In this document: in pieces, positions 30,594-41,886 of the stretch
Position numbering within the stretch: position 1 is the stretch's first letter
Layout: every line of letters begins with the position of its first letter
Assembly: GCF_001625195.1 (NCBI RefSeq)
Contig: NC_054391.1
Coordinates: forward strand, 2,883,390 to 2,947,389
DNA from: Drechmeria coniospora
Lineage: Eukaryota > Ascomycota > Sordariomycetes > Hypocreales > Ophiocordycipitaceae
Direction: 5' to 3'
DNA: 64,000 nucleotides
Notes under the pieces: generated by a model
Seen by the model: only the letters and a program-made list of their open reading frames with translations
Told to the model about the DNA's origin: nothing
Databases searched by the model: none
Program-made: the position numbers and the translations under genes

Positions 30594-33500
30594 ATGGCGG
30601 CTCTCGAATCCGGTACGGACGTGCACGACGACGACGCCAGCAGCGACCATGTGCCGAAAGTCGAGTGCACGTACGGGCACGAATCCTACAGCGTAGCCTC
30701 GCCCCTCGAAACTTTGGCCAGCCGAGGACCAGCCGCCATCAAGGGTCCCGTTGCCTCCTCGCCGCCTCTGCCGACCGTCGAAGGGGCCTTTGCCAGCCTT
30801 GGCCGCCCATCGTTCCAAGCCGGCGGCTCGCCCGGCTCGGATGCCGTCGACTCTACCGTCGGACCGGTCTTCTTCCCAAACCATACCTTTCCAGCCACGC
30901 CGTCGGCGGTCCACAGACACCTGGACCGCCCGATGGCCAGCCAGTGCACCCCCCCGATGACGAGCCAGAGCGACGGGAGTCCGGATTGGACCCTCGACAG
31001 CGTTGCCGCGCGCCTGAGCGGCTTTGCCCAGGATGTCAAGGACGGCCACGCCGAATTGACAACATGCATCCTGGAGTCGGTGACGGTGGTGGACCGCCGC
31101 GTCCATCGTGGCAAGGACCTCTTTGCCGGCCTCAAGCTGGAGCCGGCGTCTCCGACCAAGGGCGAGACGATGAGGATCAAGTCCAAGGTTCGAGTCCCCC
31201 AAAACACCAGTTTTCAAGATTCGTCCATTGACCATCCGGCACCGTAGCAACACTTGAGAGCGAGAAAGGACAGCAAGGAAGAGCACTACGACATTGTGTG
31301 CACCAAAACGAACAAGGACCGCGTCCCTCGATACCGCTTCCACCAAGTCGCCATCAAGAAGAACATCCTGACGCCCAACACGATGCTCACATTCGTCCCT
31401 CATCTGCGAGACCTCGAGACCTCGGAGGAGAGCAAGTACAACATATGGCTCGAGGAGCTCGAGGACATCGATCTCAAGTCCGGCTTCAAGCCCATGAACC
31501 GGGAGGCAAAGCAGGCCCTCACCTACCACCTCGAGCGCGCGGCGACCATGTCTCTCTACCTCGACGCTTGGCTCCGCGCCCTCGCCATTCCGGCCTGCAA
31601 CAAGTCGGCCCTCATCAGCTACATGGCCAGCTGCGAGCCGGACGACACCATCACGCCGCAGCAGAAGACGTCGATCCTGCGATCCCACCACACGAGCGAC
31701 AACGCCACGCCGGAAACCAACCGGGCAGCCCAGCTGTTTACAAACGCCTTTCGGCTCGTCTTCACGGACCGTTTGCCGGTCGAGAAACAGGTGGACCTGC
31801 GCAAGGTCCTTCTCCTCGACGAGTCGGTCGACGGCATCATGGACTCCAAGCCCACGGCCAAGGATGGCGCCGCCACGCAGACCGACGTCGACGATGCCGC
31901 CATGAACGAGTACGAGCTCGCCGAGTCCAACCTCGCCACCTATTGCATCCTCGGATGCCTCATATGCTTCAGCCACTCGTGCGACCACGGCGAGTACGAC
32001 AACAAGAACCTGAAGCGCACCTTTTCCATCTCGTCGTGCTCTCACCTCTCCGACGCGCTGAGACGACGTCGCCGTCGCCTCGGTCCCGATCATCGCGACG
32101 CCCAGGCATCGCTCGCCGCCTGCCAACGCCACTGCCACCGCCTTGGCGGCGCACCGTGCACCTGTACGCGCAACCGCGACTGGTCCGAGGACGAGAGGGT
32201 CCTCCTCCGATGCATGCACGCGACGGCCGTGCACCGCGACCCCATCTGTCTCGCGGCCGACTTTCTCGATCGCTGCTGTCACCACGTGCTGCGGGAGGCT
32301 CTGTCACTGCAGATTGTCGTCGACTCTTCGGAGCCCACGTCGGCGGAGCCTGCGCGAGCGAAGAAGAGCCTGTCGTGGTACGACCGCCGGAAGAAGGTGC
32401 TCATCGGCGACTGGCAGGATCACACCGTCAGTCACCAACACCAGCGGCGCGAAACGCTCGAGCCCTGCTCCCACGAGGGGCCCTGTCGCCCCCGTGCCTG
32501 CTCTTGCGTCGATGCCGGGCTTCTGTGCGAGAAGTTCTGCAGCTGCACCGTCGACGATTGCGAGTACAAGTTTACCGGCTGCGCGTGCCATGCCTCGGGC
32601 AAGACCTGCCAGCCGAGGCAGAAGGACAAGCCCTGCATCTGCGTCCAGCTGAACCGCGAGTGCGATCCTCAGCTCTGCGGCTCCTGCGGAGCCCTCGAGC
32701 GGGCCGATCCGGTCCACGCGACCGACGAGCCGCTTCACGCGACGGGGTGCCAGAATTGCGACCTGCAGCGAGGCGCCGGCAAGTCGCTCGTCCTCGGCCA
32801 GAGCCAGCTCGAAGGCTGCGGCTACGGCCTGTTCACGGCCGAAGACATTGCCCAGGACGACTTCATCATCGAGTACGTCGGGGAGCTGATCACGCACGAC
32901 GAAGGCGTCCGTCGAGAGGCGCGGCGCGGCGACGTGTTTGACGAGCAATCCAACATTTCGTACGTCTTCACCCTGCTCGAGAACGAGGGCATCTGGGTCG
33001 ACGCGGCCATCTACGGCAACCTCAGCCGCTACATCAACCACGCGTCGGAGAATGACAGGTGGGGATGCAACATCACGCCGCGCATTCTCCACGTCAACGG
33101 GGAGTACAGGATCAAATTCACCGCCATGAGGGATATCCGAGCCGGCGAGGAGCTCTTCTTCAACTACGGAGAGAACTTCCCCAACCTGACCAAGAAGCTG
33201 CTCGATCACAAGGCGGGCACCCACGCCAGGGTGGCCAAGGTCAAGGGCGTGCGTTCCCGAGGCATGGAGCCCGGGGATCAAGTGGCCAGAAAGGCGCCCA
33301 AGCAGGAAAAGAGGAGGGGGCCCGGAAGGCCTAGGGTGCGGAAAGCGGACGAGGTCGGGCCGAATTTCGACTCGGTCGAGGCGCCGAACAAATCGCGCAA
33401 ACGGAAGCGACAGGCGCCGACGGGCCGGGCCGAGGAGGGCCATGGGATGCCCGCGCCCGTGCCAACGCCCGCCACCGATTCCGCGCTCGAGCGTCGGCAT

Positions 33501-33998
33501 CCTGATGCGGGTTCCCTCACTCGCCTGCGCCAACGAGCCCGGGGGCTCTCCGTCGTCGATGGACCCGACGCCGAGTCACCGACAAAGGCCATGGTGAAGC
33601 CGAAGAAGGGCAAACGGGGCGGGGCACGACCTGGCAGCGGACGACCTAGGAAGCATCCCCGCCCTGTCCCCAAACCCGCCCAGGTTCCGGAGGTCGCCCC
33701 GCAGGAGGTTGCCGAACCGGCGACGGCAGAAGCGGCCACGCTGCTGGGGAGGAAGACGCTCGGTGCGGATGGGACAAGATTCGACGACGTGATGGAGGTT
33801 GCAGACAGCGACGATGCACCATCGTGGGACCCCCGCCAAATCCCTACGCCTCACGAGGTGGGCGGCGGCGGCGGACAGGAACCAGCGGAGGAGGAAGACG
33901 AGGACCAGGACGTGGTCATACGGAAGAGGGACGAACGGAACGTTCGGTCGCGGCGGCCTCCGGCAAAGTTCAGGGAAGACGACACGATATGGAGCTGA
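30594..33998 (+). CDS. KMT6: histone H3K27 methyltransferase (EZH2/KMT6)
   Basis: Catalytic subunit of Polycomb repressive complex 2, which sets H3K27me3 facultative heterochromatin and often silences secondary-metabolite genes in filamentous fungi. Exons 30594-31187 and 31248-33998 (phase 0) give 1114 aa. The pre-SET CXC region (about residues 604-679) is cysteine-rich (CSHEGPCRPRACSC, FCSCTVDDCEYKFTGCAC). The SET domain (about 712-842) shows YGLFTAEDIAQDDFIIEYVG, SRYINHASEND and GEELFFNYGE. The C-terminal ~270 residues are basic and acidic low-complexity sequence with two AT-hook-like GRP cores (PGRPRVRK near 886, GSGRPRKHP near 988). The 60-bp intron has a GTTCGA donor, a TTGACC branch-like site and a TAG acceptor, with an in-frame stop. 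Confidence 0.96.
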
Positions 33999-34670
33999 GA
34001 CGATGGCCCTAGGCAGCCTGATTTGTCCCTTGTCTGATGAGGCAAGCTCTGGCCTTGGACGCGCATCAACCTGTCGCCCTGCCGAATAGCGGTGTGGCAC
34101 CATGGTATGCGCAAATATGATCTAGAATACGGGGAGAAGGCCTTTGTCACAACGGTGCTGCTGCGTCGTTGCCTTCGTGAGACAACACATACTGAAGGTA
34201 TTCATTGCCGCCTAAATGCAGGCGCCACGCAAAAGCGCCCCTACATGACGGTTGTGTCGTCGCATTGAAACTGATATTCAGCCGTTGATCCGCATTGGTC
34301 GATTCAAGTCGTGACCAGAAAGCTCCTGTGGGTCTCGTTGGCAGGCAATGACGTCGTGCTTTCGACCGCCAGGCAGGCAACGTAATTGGGTACGTAGCTA
34401 GCTAACGGTAAGCGTCAGAGCCCCTCGCCAGCCAGCCAACTTCTCTTTCTTTCTTTCTCTCTTTCTTCCTTTTCCAACCTCGTTCAATTCACCGAGTGCA
34501 GCCAAAAATCAGTGACGAGAATCATCAACGCTTCTCTTACCTCCCTTCGGCGCACTCTTCCTGCACCGTTTCGCTCCCTGTCACCGGCTCCTCGCCTCGC
34601 ACCGCCTCGCGAAGAAACCAGTGGTCAATTCGATTCAGCCAGCTGTTGTTTACGGCTCCCCGCATTCGCC
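33999..34670. promoter_or_regulatory. spacer KMT6 / BAP31-like with CT tract
   Basis: This stretch contains the KMT6 3' end and the promoter of the next gene. A pyrimidine tract of CTTT repeats (34441-34475) sits about 200 bp before the ATG. Such CT tracts are common near fungal transcription starts. Confidence 0.55.
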
Positions 34671-35527
34671 ATGACGCTCTACTACACGCTCGTGAGTTCC
34701 TCGCAGTGCCCGCGTCGACAAAGGGTCGATCGGACAGACGGGTGCTGATGGATGCTGACGGATGCAGGTGTTTTTCCTCCTCATGATGGAGATGGCCATG
34801 TTCATGCTCCTCATCCTGCCAATGCCCTTCACCATCAAGCGAAAGATCTTTACGTGCGTTGCCGTCCCCTTTTCCCACCGACCGACGTAGATCGATGATT
34901 GTTCGCTCACACTCGTGCACTTTTAGCTTCATCTCCGAAAACCCCATCGTGGCCAAGATACAGTACTGGATGAAGATCACGTTCGTCTTCATCCTCATCC
35001 TCTTCGTCGACAGCGTCAACCGCGTCTACCGCGTCCAGTTGGAGCTTTTGGCTGCGACGGAGCAGACTTCTAAGGGAGCGTACGTGACGCAAACCCCTCC
35101 ACACCCCCCCCTTCCATCACAGCCTAGCACATTCGTTGACAGGCCTACCCTGGGCAGCGCCACCGTCCTAGGTCACGAACGACTCGAAGTTCAAGCGCGC
35201 AAGTTCTACTCGCAGCGCAACATGTACCTTTGCGGCTTCACCCTCTTCCTCTCGCTCATCCTCAACCGTACCTACGTCATGATCCTCGAGGTGATGCGCC
35301 TCGAGGACCGTCTCCGCGTGTACGAGGGCACCAAGAAGGACGCCAAGGGGAGCGGTTCTGGCAAGCCTGTCGACGCCACTTCTGCGCTCCAAGAGAAGCT
35401 GGAGAAGAAGGACCTCGATCTGCAGACGCTGAAGAAGCAGAGCGAGCAGCTGCACAAGAGCTACGGCGAGCTCAGCGACAAGTACACCGCACTGCTGAAG
35501 GAAGACGAGTCCAGGAAGTCGAAGTAG
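34671..35527 (+). CDS. BAP31-like ER membrane protein
   Basis: Four exons, 34671-34691, 34768-34853, 34927-35079 and 35143-35527, give 214 aa. Three hydrophobic segments (VFFLLMMEMAMFMLLILPMP; ITFVFILILFVDSV; MYLCGFTLFLSLILN) are followed by a C-terminal coiled coil (EKLEKKDLDLQTLKKQSEQL). This is the BAP31/BAP29 and yeast Yet1-Yet3 architecture, proteins involved in ER export and quality control of membrane proteins. The protein ends RKSK, a dilysine-like ER retrieval signal with Lys at -3. The first coding exon is only 21 nt. Exon phases (0, 2, 2) are consistent with the conserved RLEVQARKFYSQRN junction. Confidence 0.92.
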
Positions 35528-35853
35528 TACGCTCGCCTGTCGGTTGGGGACCTGTTGGCTGCGGACTGACTGATGAATCCTGCGGAATCCTCGAGGAAGC
35601 TGCCGGCGGTGTTTACGCCCTCGGGCCCGAGACTGGCTGATCTACATTCGTACAACGATAGCCATAGGTTGGGCTACGTGAAGGAGGTGGCGTGAAGGAG
35701 GCGGAGAGGGACTGGCGCATGACGCATACGACATGACGCATACGTGGGCTCAAGTGCCCTGTGTTTTCAACAGTCTTGATAGGCGGAGAAATTAAGTGCC
35801 AGGATGAGGAAAATTCGGCGTCTTTGCCTGTGCACTGCGGGAGGGCGACGCGC
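35528..35853. other. convergent spacer
   Basis: This 326-bp stretch between convergent stop codons carries a short direct repeat (GACGCATACG) near 35720-35742 and nothing else notable. Confidence 0.5.
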
Positions 35854-36819
35854 TCAGGATTTTAGCCGCTTCGACCGCCGTACACCAGGCGTATCGATGG
35901 CTCGTGTGGCCTGGGCCGAGGTTGACATTGTCTTGCGCTTCGCCGACGTGGCCTGCTGCTTCGGCAGCGTGGTTCGGGCTTTTTGTTCCTTGACAACCTT
36001 GCCATCGTCGACAGGTTGCCTCATGATGACGTACGCCACCCGCTCGATGTCCATGGCGGAAACACGCAGGCGCCGCACCAGGGTGGCAGCGCGGTCGCAC
36101 AGAGCGCTGTACTCATGAGCATTGTACTTGATGGAGGCCTTGCTTCCGTCGCTGCATAGCCAATAAAAAGCCTCGTCGGAGAAGAAGATGACGCGCTCGG
36201 GGTCGTGCACGCTGAGTAGTAGGGAGGCGGTCGCCGGGCCGATGCCCCTGAGCTTGGCGAGGGTGGTGATGGCTTTGGCAATGGCGCCGCTGGAAGGAGG
36301 GGAGGAGGGGGAGGGGGAGGAGGAGCTGCGGTAGGCGTCGATGGCCTCGGCGATGGTGGATTGGACGAGTGACGGCGCGTTCGACGAGACGAGGGACATG
36401 AGAGTTGGACGAAATTTTCCATGACGACTGCGCGTCATTAGCGGGCGGGGATACCGCGAGGGCATATGAGTTCCGACTGACAGCTTCCACTCGACCAGTC
36501 GCTCGACCTCGTCGAGGGTCATCTCATGCTGGGGCTCGACACGGCCAAAGCTGTCGGGGGCATCGACGTAGCGGAACTGATCGAGAAGCTGCAGCGACTT
36601 CTGACCTGGCTTGGCTACAAGCACGGCAGTCAGGGAGAGCCCCGATGTCAGCAGCAGAACAAAGGTTGGGAAAATGATCACCAGATGCCAAGACGCTGCT
36701 GAGTACGCACCAGGCTTGGAGTCGGATACTGTTCGCACAACGGCTGGATACTGGGCGAGCAAGCGTGCAAACTCGCTTTCTGAGATTTCTTCGGGTCGGT
36801 GCATGATGCTGATTACCAT
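35854..36819 (-). CDS. helix-hairpin-helix protein of unknown function
   Basis: Three exons, 36819-36711, 36614-36482 and 36427-35854, give 271 aa. After splicing, the middle reads TLDEVERLVEWKLRHGKFRP. A helix-hairpin-helix signature follows (LAKLRGIGPATASLLLS), then DPERVIFFSDEAFYWL, an arrangement reminiscent of HhH-GPD DNA glycosylases, where an Asp after the hairpin is catalytic. The C-terminus is basic (GVRRSKRLKS). Intron 1 has two in-frame acceptors 9 nt apart (ending at 36615 or 36606), so a 268-aa form is possible. Intron 2 (36428-36481) uses a GTCAGT donor. I recall similar proteins in other ascomycetes but no function. The glycosylase link is motif-level inference. Confidence 0.75.
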   Translation of the reverse strand: MVISIMHRPEEISESEFARLLAQYPAVVRTVSDSKPGAYSAASWHLVIIFPTFVLLLTSGLSLTAVLVAKPGQKSLQLLDQFRYVDAPDSFGRVEPQHEMTLDEVERLVEWKLSVGTHMPSRYPRPLMTRSRHGKFRPTLMSLVSSNAPSLVQSTIAEAIDAYRSSSSPSPSSPPSSGAIAKAITTLAKLRGIGPATASLLLSVHDPERVIFFSDEAFYWLCSDGSKASIKYNAHEYSALCDRAATLVRRLRVSAMDIERVAYVIMRQPVDDGKVVKEQKARTTLPKQQATSAKRKTMSTSAQATRAIDTPGVRRSKRLKS

Positions 36820-39347
36820 TTTCGTGGAGACCAAGGCGGCAGGATGGTCGTGTGATGGCGGCGGAAATGCGTCGCTCGCTGGGAAGACGCGACGTATCGC
36901 GAGGAGGAACCCACGGCGCTTTCACGCCAGCCACAGGCCAACCGCCACAAGGCACAGCACCGTCATGTCAGATGGACTTTGGCACCACCACCATGTTCGA
37001 ATGTCAAGCGGCGATGCCAGCACGTACGCAAAAGTACACAATACGAAGACCATGCACTTGTTTCCATCTCGGTATCAAGTGCTTGCTTCCTGCTCGACTT
37101 TCCGCTGGCTTGATCCGAACAACCAGGGACTTTGGTCGGAGACGATCAAAGAAGGGTCAAAGCACAGGCAAAGAAGGAAAGTCAGCAGCCTCCCGCACGA
37201 CTCCAATCAAGGTTCTGGAAGTGAATAGGAAGGCTTCCGGCAGAGGTGCTGCTGCTTCCTCAGGCAGATGCCAGCGAGCCATGACTTGGCATCCACCGTC
37301 ATGCTCGCGCAGAGCGTCCGATCGTTCTCCCGACCCCCCAACCACCAACCCCGAGCTTCGGCTCGAGAATAAGAGGAAATTCTCCGCGACAGCCTTGGGC
37401 ATGACAACAGTGGCAAGGTCACCCCATGGGATGACGGGACTCGGGAGGAGGCTGACGGGGATCAGAAAGTAGGGCTGACAACACATGAGCTTTTGCACAT
37501 GCCATCTTGCCCCGCAATCAAATGGCCTCGACCCGATGCACCTGGTGATGCCCGTAGCATCGTCTCCAATCCGAGACACAACGACATGCGAGGCCCTCTT
37601 GGCGTCGAGACCTTGCCCTCACCAGCAACTCGCCGCCGTCGCATGCACCAGCTGTGAACGGGCCCTGCCTACATCTCCGTCTCTTGGGGGGCAACTCATC
37701 ACCCCTCGTTTCTCGAGCCTACTCCCTCAAGGAAGCGCACCTTTGACGGGGGTAATCGTCGGCTGGGCAGTGAGCGTGTGGGGAGGACGTTTCATGGATA
37801 TGAACAATGTGCCAGGAGTTCTTCAACATCATCATCTGTGACCGGTGCGACCGCGAGGTGGTCCGCCGTGGCAACACCCTCCGATGGTGCCCCGTCGCCC
37901 GCCTTCGCTCGCACTTTGGCAACTGCGATTCCGGCGTTCGTGTGGTCGCCCTCAAATTGGCCGCCACTTGCCATCGATGCAGGTGTAGACGGGATGGAGG
38001 GAGGCCAGCTGCCAAGCAACGGGCTGGATCGGGTACAGCTGCATAATATGCTTCTAGGTTTGGCTACCTCGGCAGGATTTGACGCTCAGAATCAGGAATT
38101 CGAATACAGTCGGGAAGAAAACGGCATTGGTCGTGGCAGAGAGCCATGACGGCAGGCGGCGGCGATAAAGATCCAAGGTCATGGCTGGGCCCCATCATCA
38201 GCAGAGCTCGACTCACATGCACCTACATGCAACTATCTATACTTATTTTCAGGGCCAACAGATCTGGTCCGACCTGTTTTGTTCCTCCAGTACTATTTTC
38301 GGCTCTCACTCGCATCACCAGGAGAAACTCCATCATCCTGAATTGGACAGAGGAGCAGAACTGTCGTCGGTGAAATATGGACAGAGCGAGGGTCCCCCCA
38401 AGCCAGACAGGCAGCATTCGGATCAAGGGTTCAAGCAGAGACTAGACAAGGTGCTTCCTTCAACCGTTGAGTCGTCATCGCCAGACATTCCCAGCGGGTA
38501 ACAGAATAATCTGCTCGAAGCCAGGTGCAAGCATAACAAGCATAGTGCAAGGCATGTACGAGCAGCACGGAGCGCTGCCTGTTGCTCTTTCTGTTGCTTG
38601 TGCTGGATTCGGCACCTGGAACGGGTAACGGCCCGGAGACTCTAATAACAATCCTGTTCCTGTTTTGCACAGAATGTATGCGACACCCTGGTCATTTGCG
38701 CTCAGTGAAACAGAGGCGGCGAATCTTGACCATAAGCACTCCAAAGGGTGTTGATGTTGCGTACAACTAACTCACGACAAACAGGGCGCGATGGTGAAAT
38801 ATCACCCGCACTGTACGGAGTAAGTACGGAGCACTGTAAGTAGATGTAAGTACGGAGTACAATGTCAGTAATACATCTACTCCGTAATTACCGTACTTGA
38901 TGCTATCATGGTACCTACTTTATGCTAACTACAGGAAGTACTTGTACAAGTACTGAACTTAAAAGTACTTAATTACAGTACAGTACGGAGTACGGAGTAC
39001 TTTTATTACTCGCTGAACACTCCAAGTGGGGAACTCATTCGCCGGCCACGGAGGCGGGGCAAATTTTCTACCGTCATTGTCTCGTCGCTGTCCGGCTTGC
39101 CTGATTATATTTTGTCTTTTCCTGCACAACCATCCTGCGTTCATTTCGTTCCAACAACCAGCCGACTATCCTGCGATCCTCCCCTTTCCCGTATCATTGA
39201 CATTCCAGTGCGCCATCGACACTGCCCGCGCAGACCATCCGCTTTCTCCGCCTACGCTCCTGAGCTCGTACCCGCCTCCGTCGTTGGACAAGTCTCGTCC
39301 TTTCCTCCGTCCCCGTCCGGATTGATACTTTTCTATACTCTGCAACA
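36820..39347. other. 2.5-kb stretch without supported gene
   Basis: Several open frames up to ~200 codons overlap on both strands, but none shows a conserved motif, a consistent splice pattern or a start context I trust. GTAC-rich words cluster at 38810-39005, just upstream of the zinc-finger gene. Confidence 0.5.
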
Positions 39348-39801
39348 ATGGGAAACGTAAGATGGCGAGGACCTTCCCTATGGATCCTTTCTCTCCATCG
39401 TCTGGGTCTTGCTCGAGGTGAAGCCGGCTGACATGCCGGTGTCGTTCTAGGGAGCCAAAGCACAGCAGAAGCGTGACCGCAACGCAAAGGACACCAAAGT
39501 GGCCAAGTCGCAACTCAAGGTGGTATGTCAGCCATTCGTTTCCACCCAGTCACTGTTTTGTTTCTGACAATCTTGTTCCTGCCAAAAAGAACCAGCAAGC
39601 CATGAGCATTCAGTGCCAGGTTTGCAGGGCAACATTCCTTCAGACGACAAAGGTGCCAGCGTACGTATCTCCTTCACCCCTGCGTGAGCTGGCTTGTTGA
39701 ATCCCGAAACTGATGCTCCTCTGCAACATAGTCTCTTGGAGCACGCATCAAATAAGCACAGCAAGGGCCTTGCCGATTGCTTCCCTGGCGTATCCCAATA
39801 G
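39348..39801 (+). CDS. ZNF706-like small C2H2 zinc-finger protein
   Basis: Four short exons, 39348-39356, 39451-39522, 39590-39660 and 39732-39801, give 73 aa. The protein starts MGN-GAKAQQKRDRNAKD, a basic 4F5/SERF-like segment. It then has one C2H2 finger, CQVC...LLEHASNKHS, and ends LADCFPGVSQ. This matches the ZNF706/At2g23090-type family of small, widely conserved eukaryotic proteins of poorly known role. The first coding exon is 9 nt (Met-Gly-Asn). About half of the gene is intron. All phases (0, 0, 2) close correctly and the stop falls at the usual family length. Confidence 0.92.
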
Positions 39802-40100
39802 CGGCCGAAGGCAACGCCTGTTTTTTTCCTACACCACTTACATGAACTGGCATGGTTCGGGAGTTTGGCTGGTCCGGCATGTAATTTATGTTGCACAGGT
39901 ACTCGATGCGTCGGACGAGGAGTGATGAGGTTACTTTGATGCATGCGTCAGGGCAGAGCGTGTCAAGCAGTCACTTGGTGATACGATAAGTCTGTCGAGA
40001 ATTCCGTACATAAATAGGATGTAAGCACCTCGTGCACCGACCGGGCTGCCCCCGTGTGCCGTCACCAGACGCTCGCCTGGCGTACGGAGAAGAGTCCTGC
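39802..40100. other. convergent spacer
   Basis: About 300 bp between two stop codons. No signal is recognised. Confidence 0.4.
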
Positions 40101-41340
40101 TTAGTGCGTCTCGATAGCCGCCCCGGGCACATGGACGGACGATGGTGGCCCCTCGCCACGCTTCATCGTCTTGCTGCTCGAAGCCTGCGAACGTGACTGC
40201 TCCTCGCGAAGAGAGCGGAGGATGTGCGGGTACCAACGCTCTCCAACGTCCGGGTGGCTCTTGACTCGGTTCCGCAACGTCGCCTCGCCCAACGTCTTCG
40301 CGACCGATCCCTTCCGAAAGGTAAACTCGACATCGTCGACCCTCGCACCCGTCCTCTCCACCACCCTCCTCCGCTGTTCCCTCACCTCGTCTGGCACGGC
40401 ACCGACGCCGACCGTCTCCAGGTCGTCAAACGTCGTGTCGTACTTGACCCCTTGGAAGAAGGGGATGGAGAAGCGCGCGCCCGAGCCGGCGGCGGGTGAC
40501 AGCACGCGGTGCGTCGTCGACACGCACACGCCCTGCGTCAGCGCCTCCATTCCCTGCCCGATGGCGACGACGAGCGTCCCATCGATGGGCGGGCAATCGA
40601 TCCACTCGCCCTGCACATTCTGCACTTGGAGTCCGCGATGGGCCGTCGCCTGGAGCAGGTACGACGTCAGCATGCTGTCCTTGTGCGGACCGACGCCCTG
40701 GCCCTGGACCTCTCCGTCGCGGCCGAGCTCGCCGAGGTCTGGATACTTGATGATCTTGAGCTTGTGCTGCTGATCGGCGTCAAAGTACTTTTCGAACGCG
40801 TCGGCCGGTAGCTGGATGGCCTCGGCAATGAGCGAGGTGAAATAGATGGAGATGGACCCCATCCGCCGCATGTAGTCCGTGTACGTGGCACGAAACCCCG
40901 GCCACGACTCCTCGGACGGCCACTGGTTCGGCGCGAGCAGGTTGTGGTACTCGGGCAAGCCGGGCCCTGGCAGGGCATGCTCCGTCGACAGGTCGATCTG
41001 CTCGCGGTGGTCCACCTCGCCGGCCGTGATTTCGGCTGCGAGCCTAGAGTAGCCGAGGAAGGACGGCGCCCGCTTCATCTCAATCCTCAACCTGCGACGC
41101 GTGAGCGAAGCCGAGAGACGGCAAGGTACGATCAACACACTTGTCCTCGAGAGGGGCGTCAAAGAAGGCTTTACCCTTATCGATGACCTCCTGAAAAAGC
41201 TGGGACGGGATGCCGACATTCTCGAGATACAAGAAGCCGACCTCCAGAAGCGCATGACGGAGCTGGTTTAGGAACTCTGCCTTCGTTGCCGGGTTGCGGG
41301 CCATGTCCAGGTCGAGGATCGGCACCGACGTGAACGACAT
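40101..41340 (-). CDS. 2-oxoglutarate/Fe(II) dioxygenase (IPNS-like)
   Basis: Exons 41340-41141 and 41091-40101, phase 2, with a 49-bp intron (GTGTGT...GCAG), give 396 aa. The N-terminal DIOX_N-type domain reads VPILDLDMARNP and ALLEVGFLYLENVGIP. The Fe(II) ligands are visible as HKD (VGPHKDSMLTSYLLQ) and a distal His (STTHRVLSP), with the 2-oxoglutarate arginine in RFSIPFF. The substrate cannot be read from sequence; fungal members range from secondary-metabolite enzymes to uncharacterised housekeeping enzymes. The neighbours are a zinc-finger gene and a ribosome-biogenesis gene, so there is no cluster context. The C-terminal ~30 residues are Ser/Lys-rich and probably disordered. Confidence 0.9.
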
Positions 41341-41886
41341 AATGGGCCCTGCTTGCACACGAACCGGGTCAACGTGGGAGGAGGAGACAGGGCAAGGCAG
41401 TCAGTCGACTGGAGAGCAATGATATTCGATGTTGAAATGGCAGCACGGTCAAGGCCAGAGCCATTAGAGAGGGAAGGAGAAAGGAGAAAGGAAGAGGGAA
41501 AGGAAAAGAGGAGGAGTTAGCAAGGCGACAGCTGACGAGAAATAAAGCGGCATGAAATGCCGATGGCAGCGTCAACGACGGATGATGGATGGCGCAATCG
41601 CAGCGCAGCCACTTTATCGCCGAGCATCCGGTCATCCTCTCCGCGCCGCCCCACCGACACCGGCCAGATACCACCGACCACGGCGTCGTCCAGTCCCGTG
41701 CTCGCTTGGGCGCCTCCCGGTACTAGCAGAGGACGGCCGCGGCTGGTGCAGAATGTACATTGATTGACGTATGCTATTCACCACCAAATCTCGCTTGCCC
41801 ATGCCCATCAAAACAAGTAGTGTAGACGCCGCATTGCGCACGTGTGATGCGCGTGTCCAAGATTCATCACGACGCCGAGAGGCGCG
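41341..41886. promoter_or_regulatory. promoter side of the 2OG oxygenase with purine tract
   Basis: The spacer between the UTP17 stop and the oxygenase start contains a GA-rich tract (41466-41516), which is CT-rich in the direction of oxygenase transcription and sits ~130 bp upstream of its ATG. This is a typical fungal core-promoter feature. Confidence 0.5.

Noticed and set aside
31184..31200. tRNA T-loop-like string GGTTCGAGTCCCCC
   Set aside because: No acceptor stem, D-arm or anticodon arm can be folded around it, and it coincides with the 5' end of the KMT6 intron.
30552..32285. 577-codon frame antisense to KMT6
   Set aside because: It is a shadow of the biased codon usage of KMT6, which is clearly conserved on the other strand.
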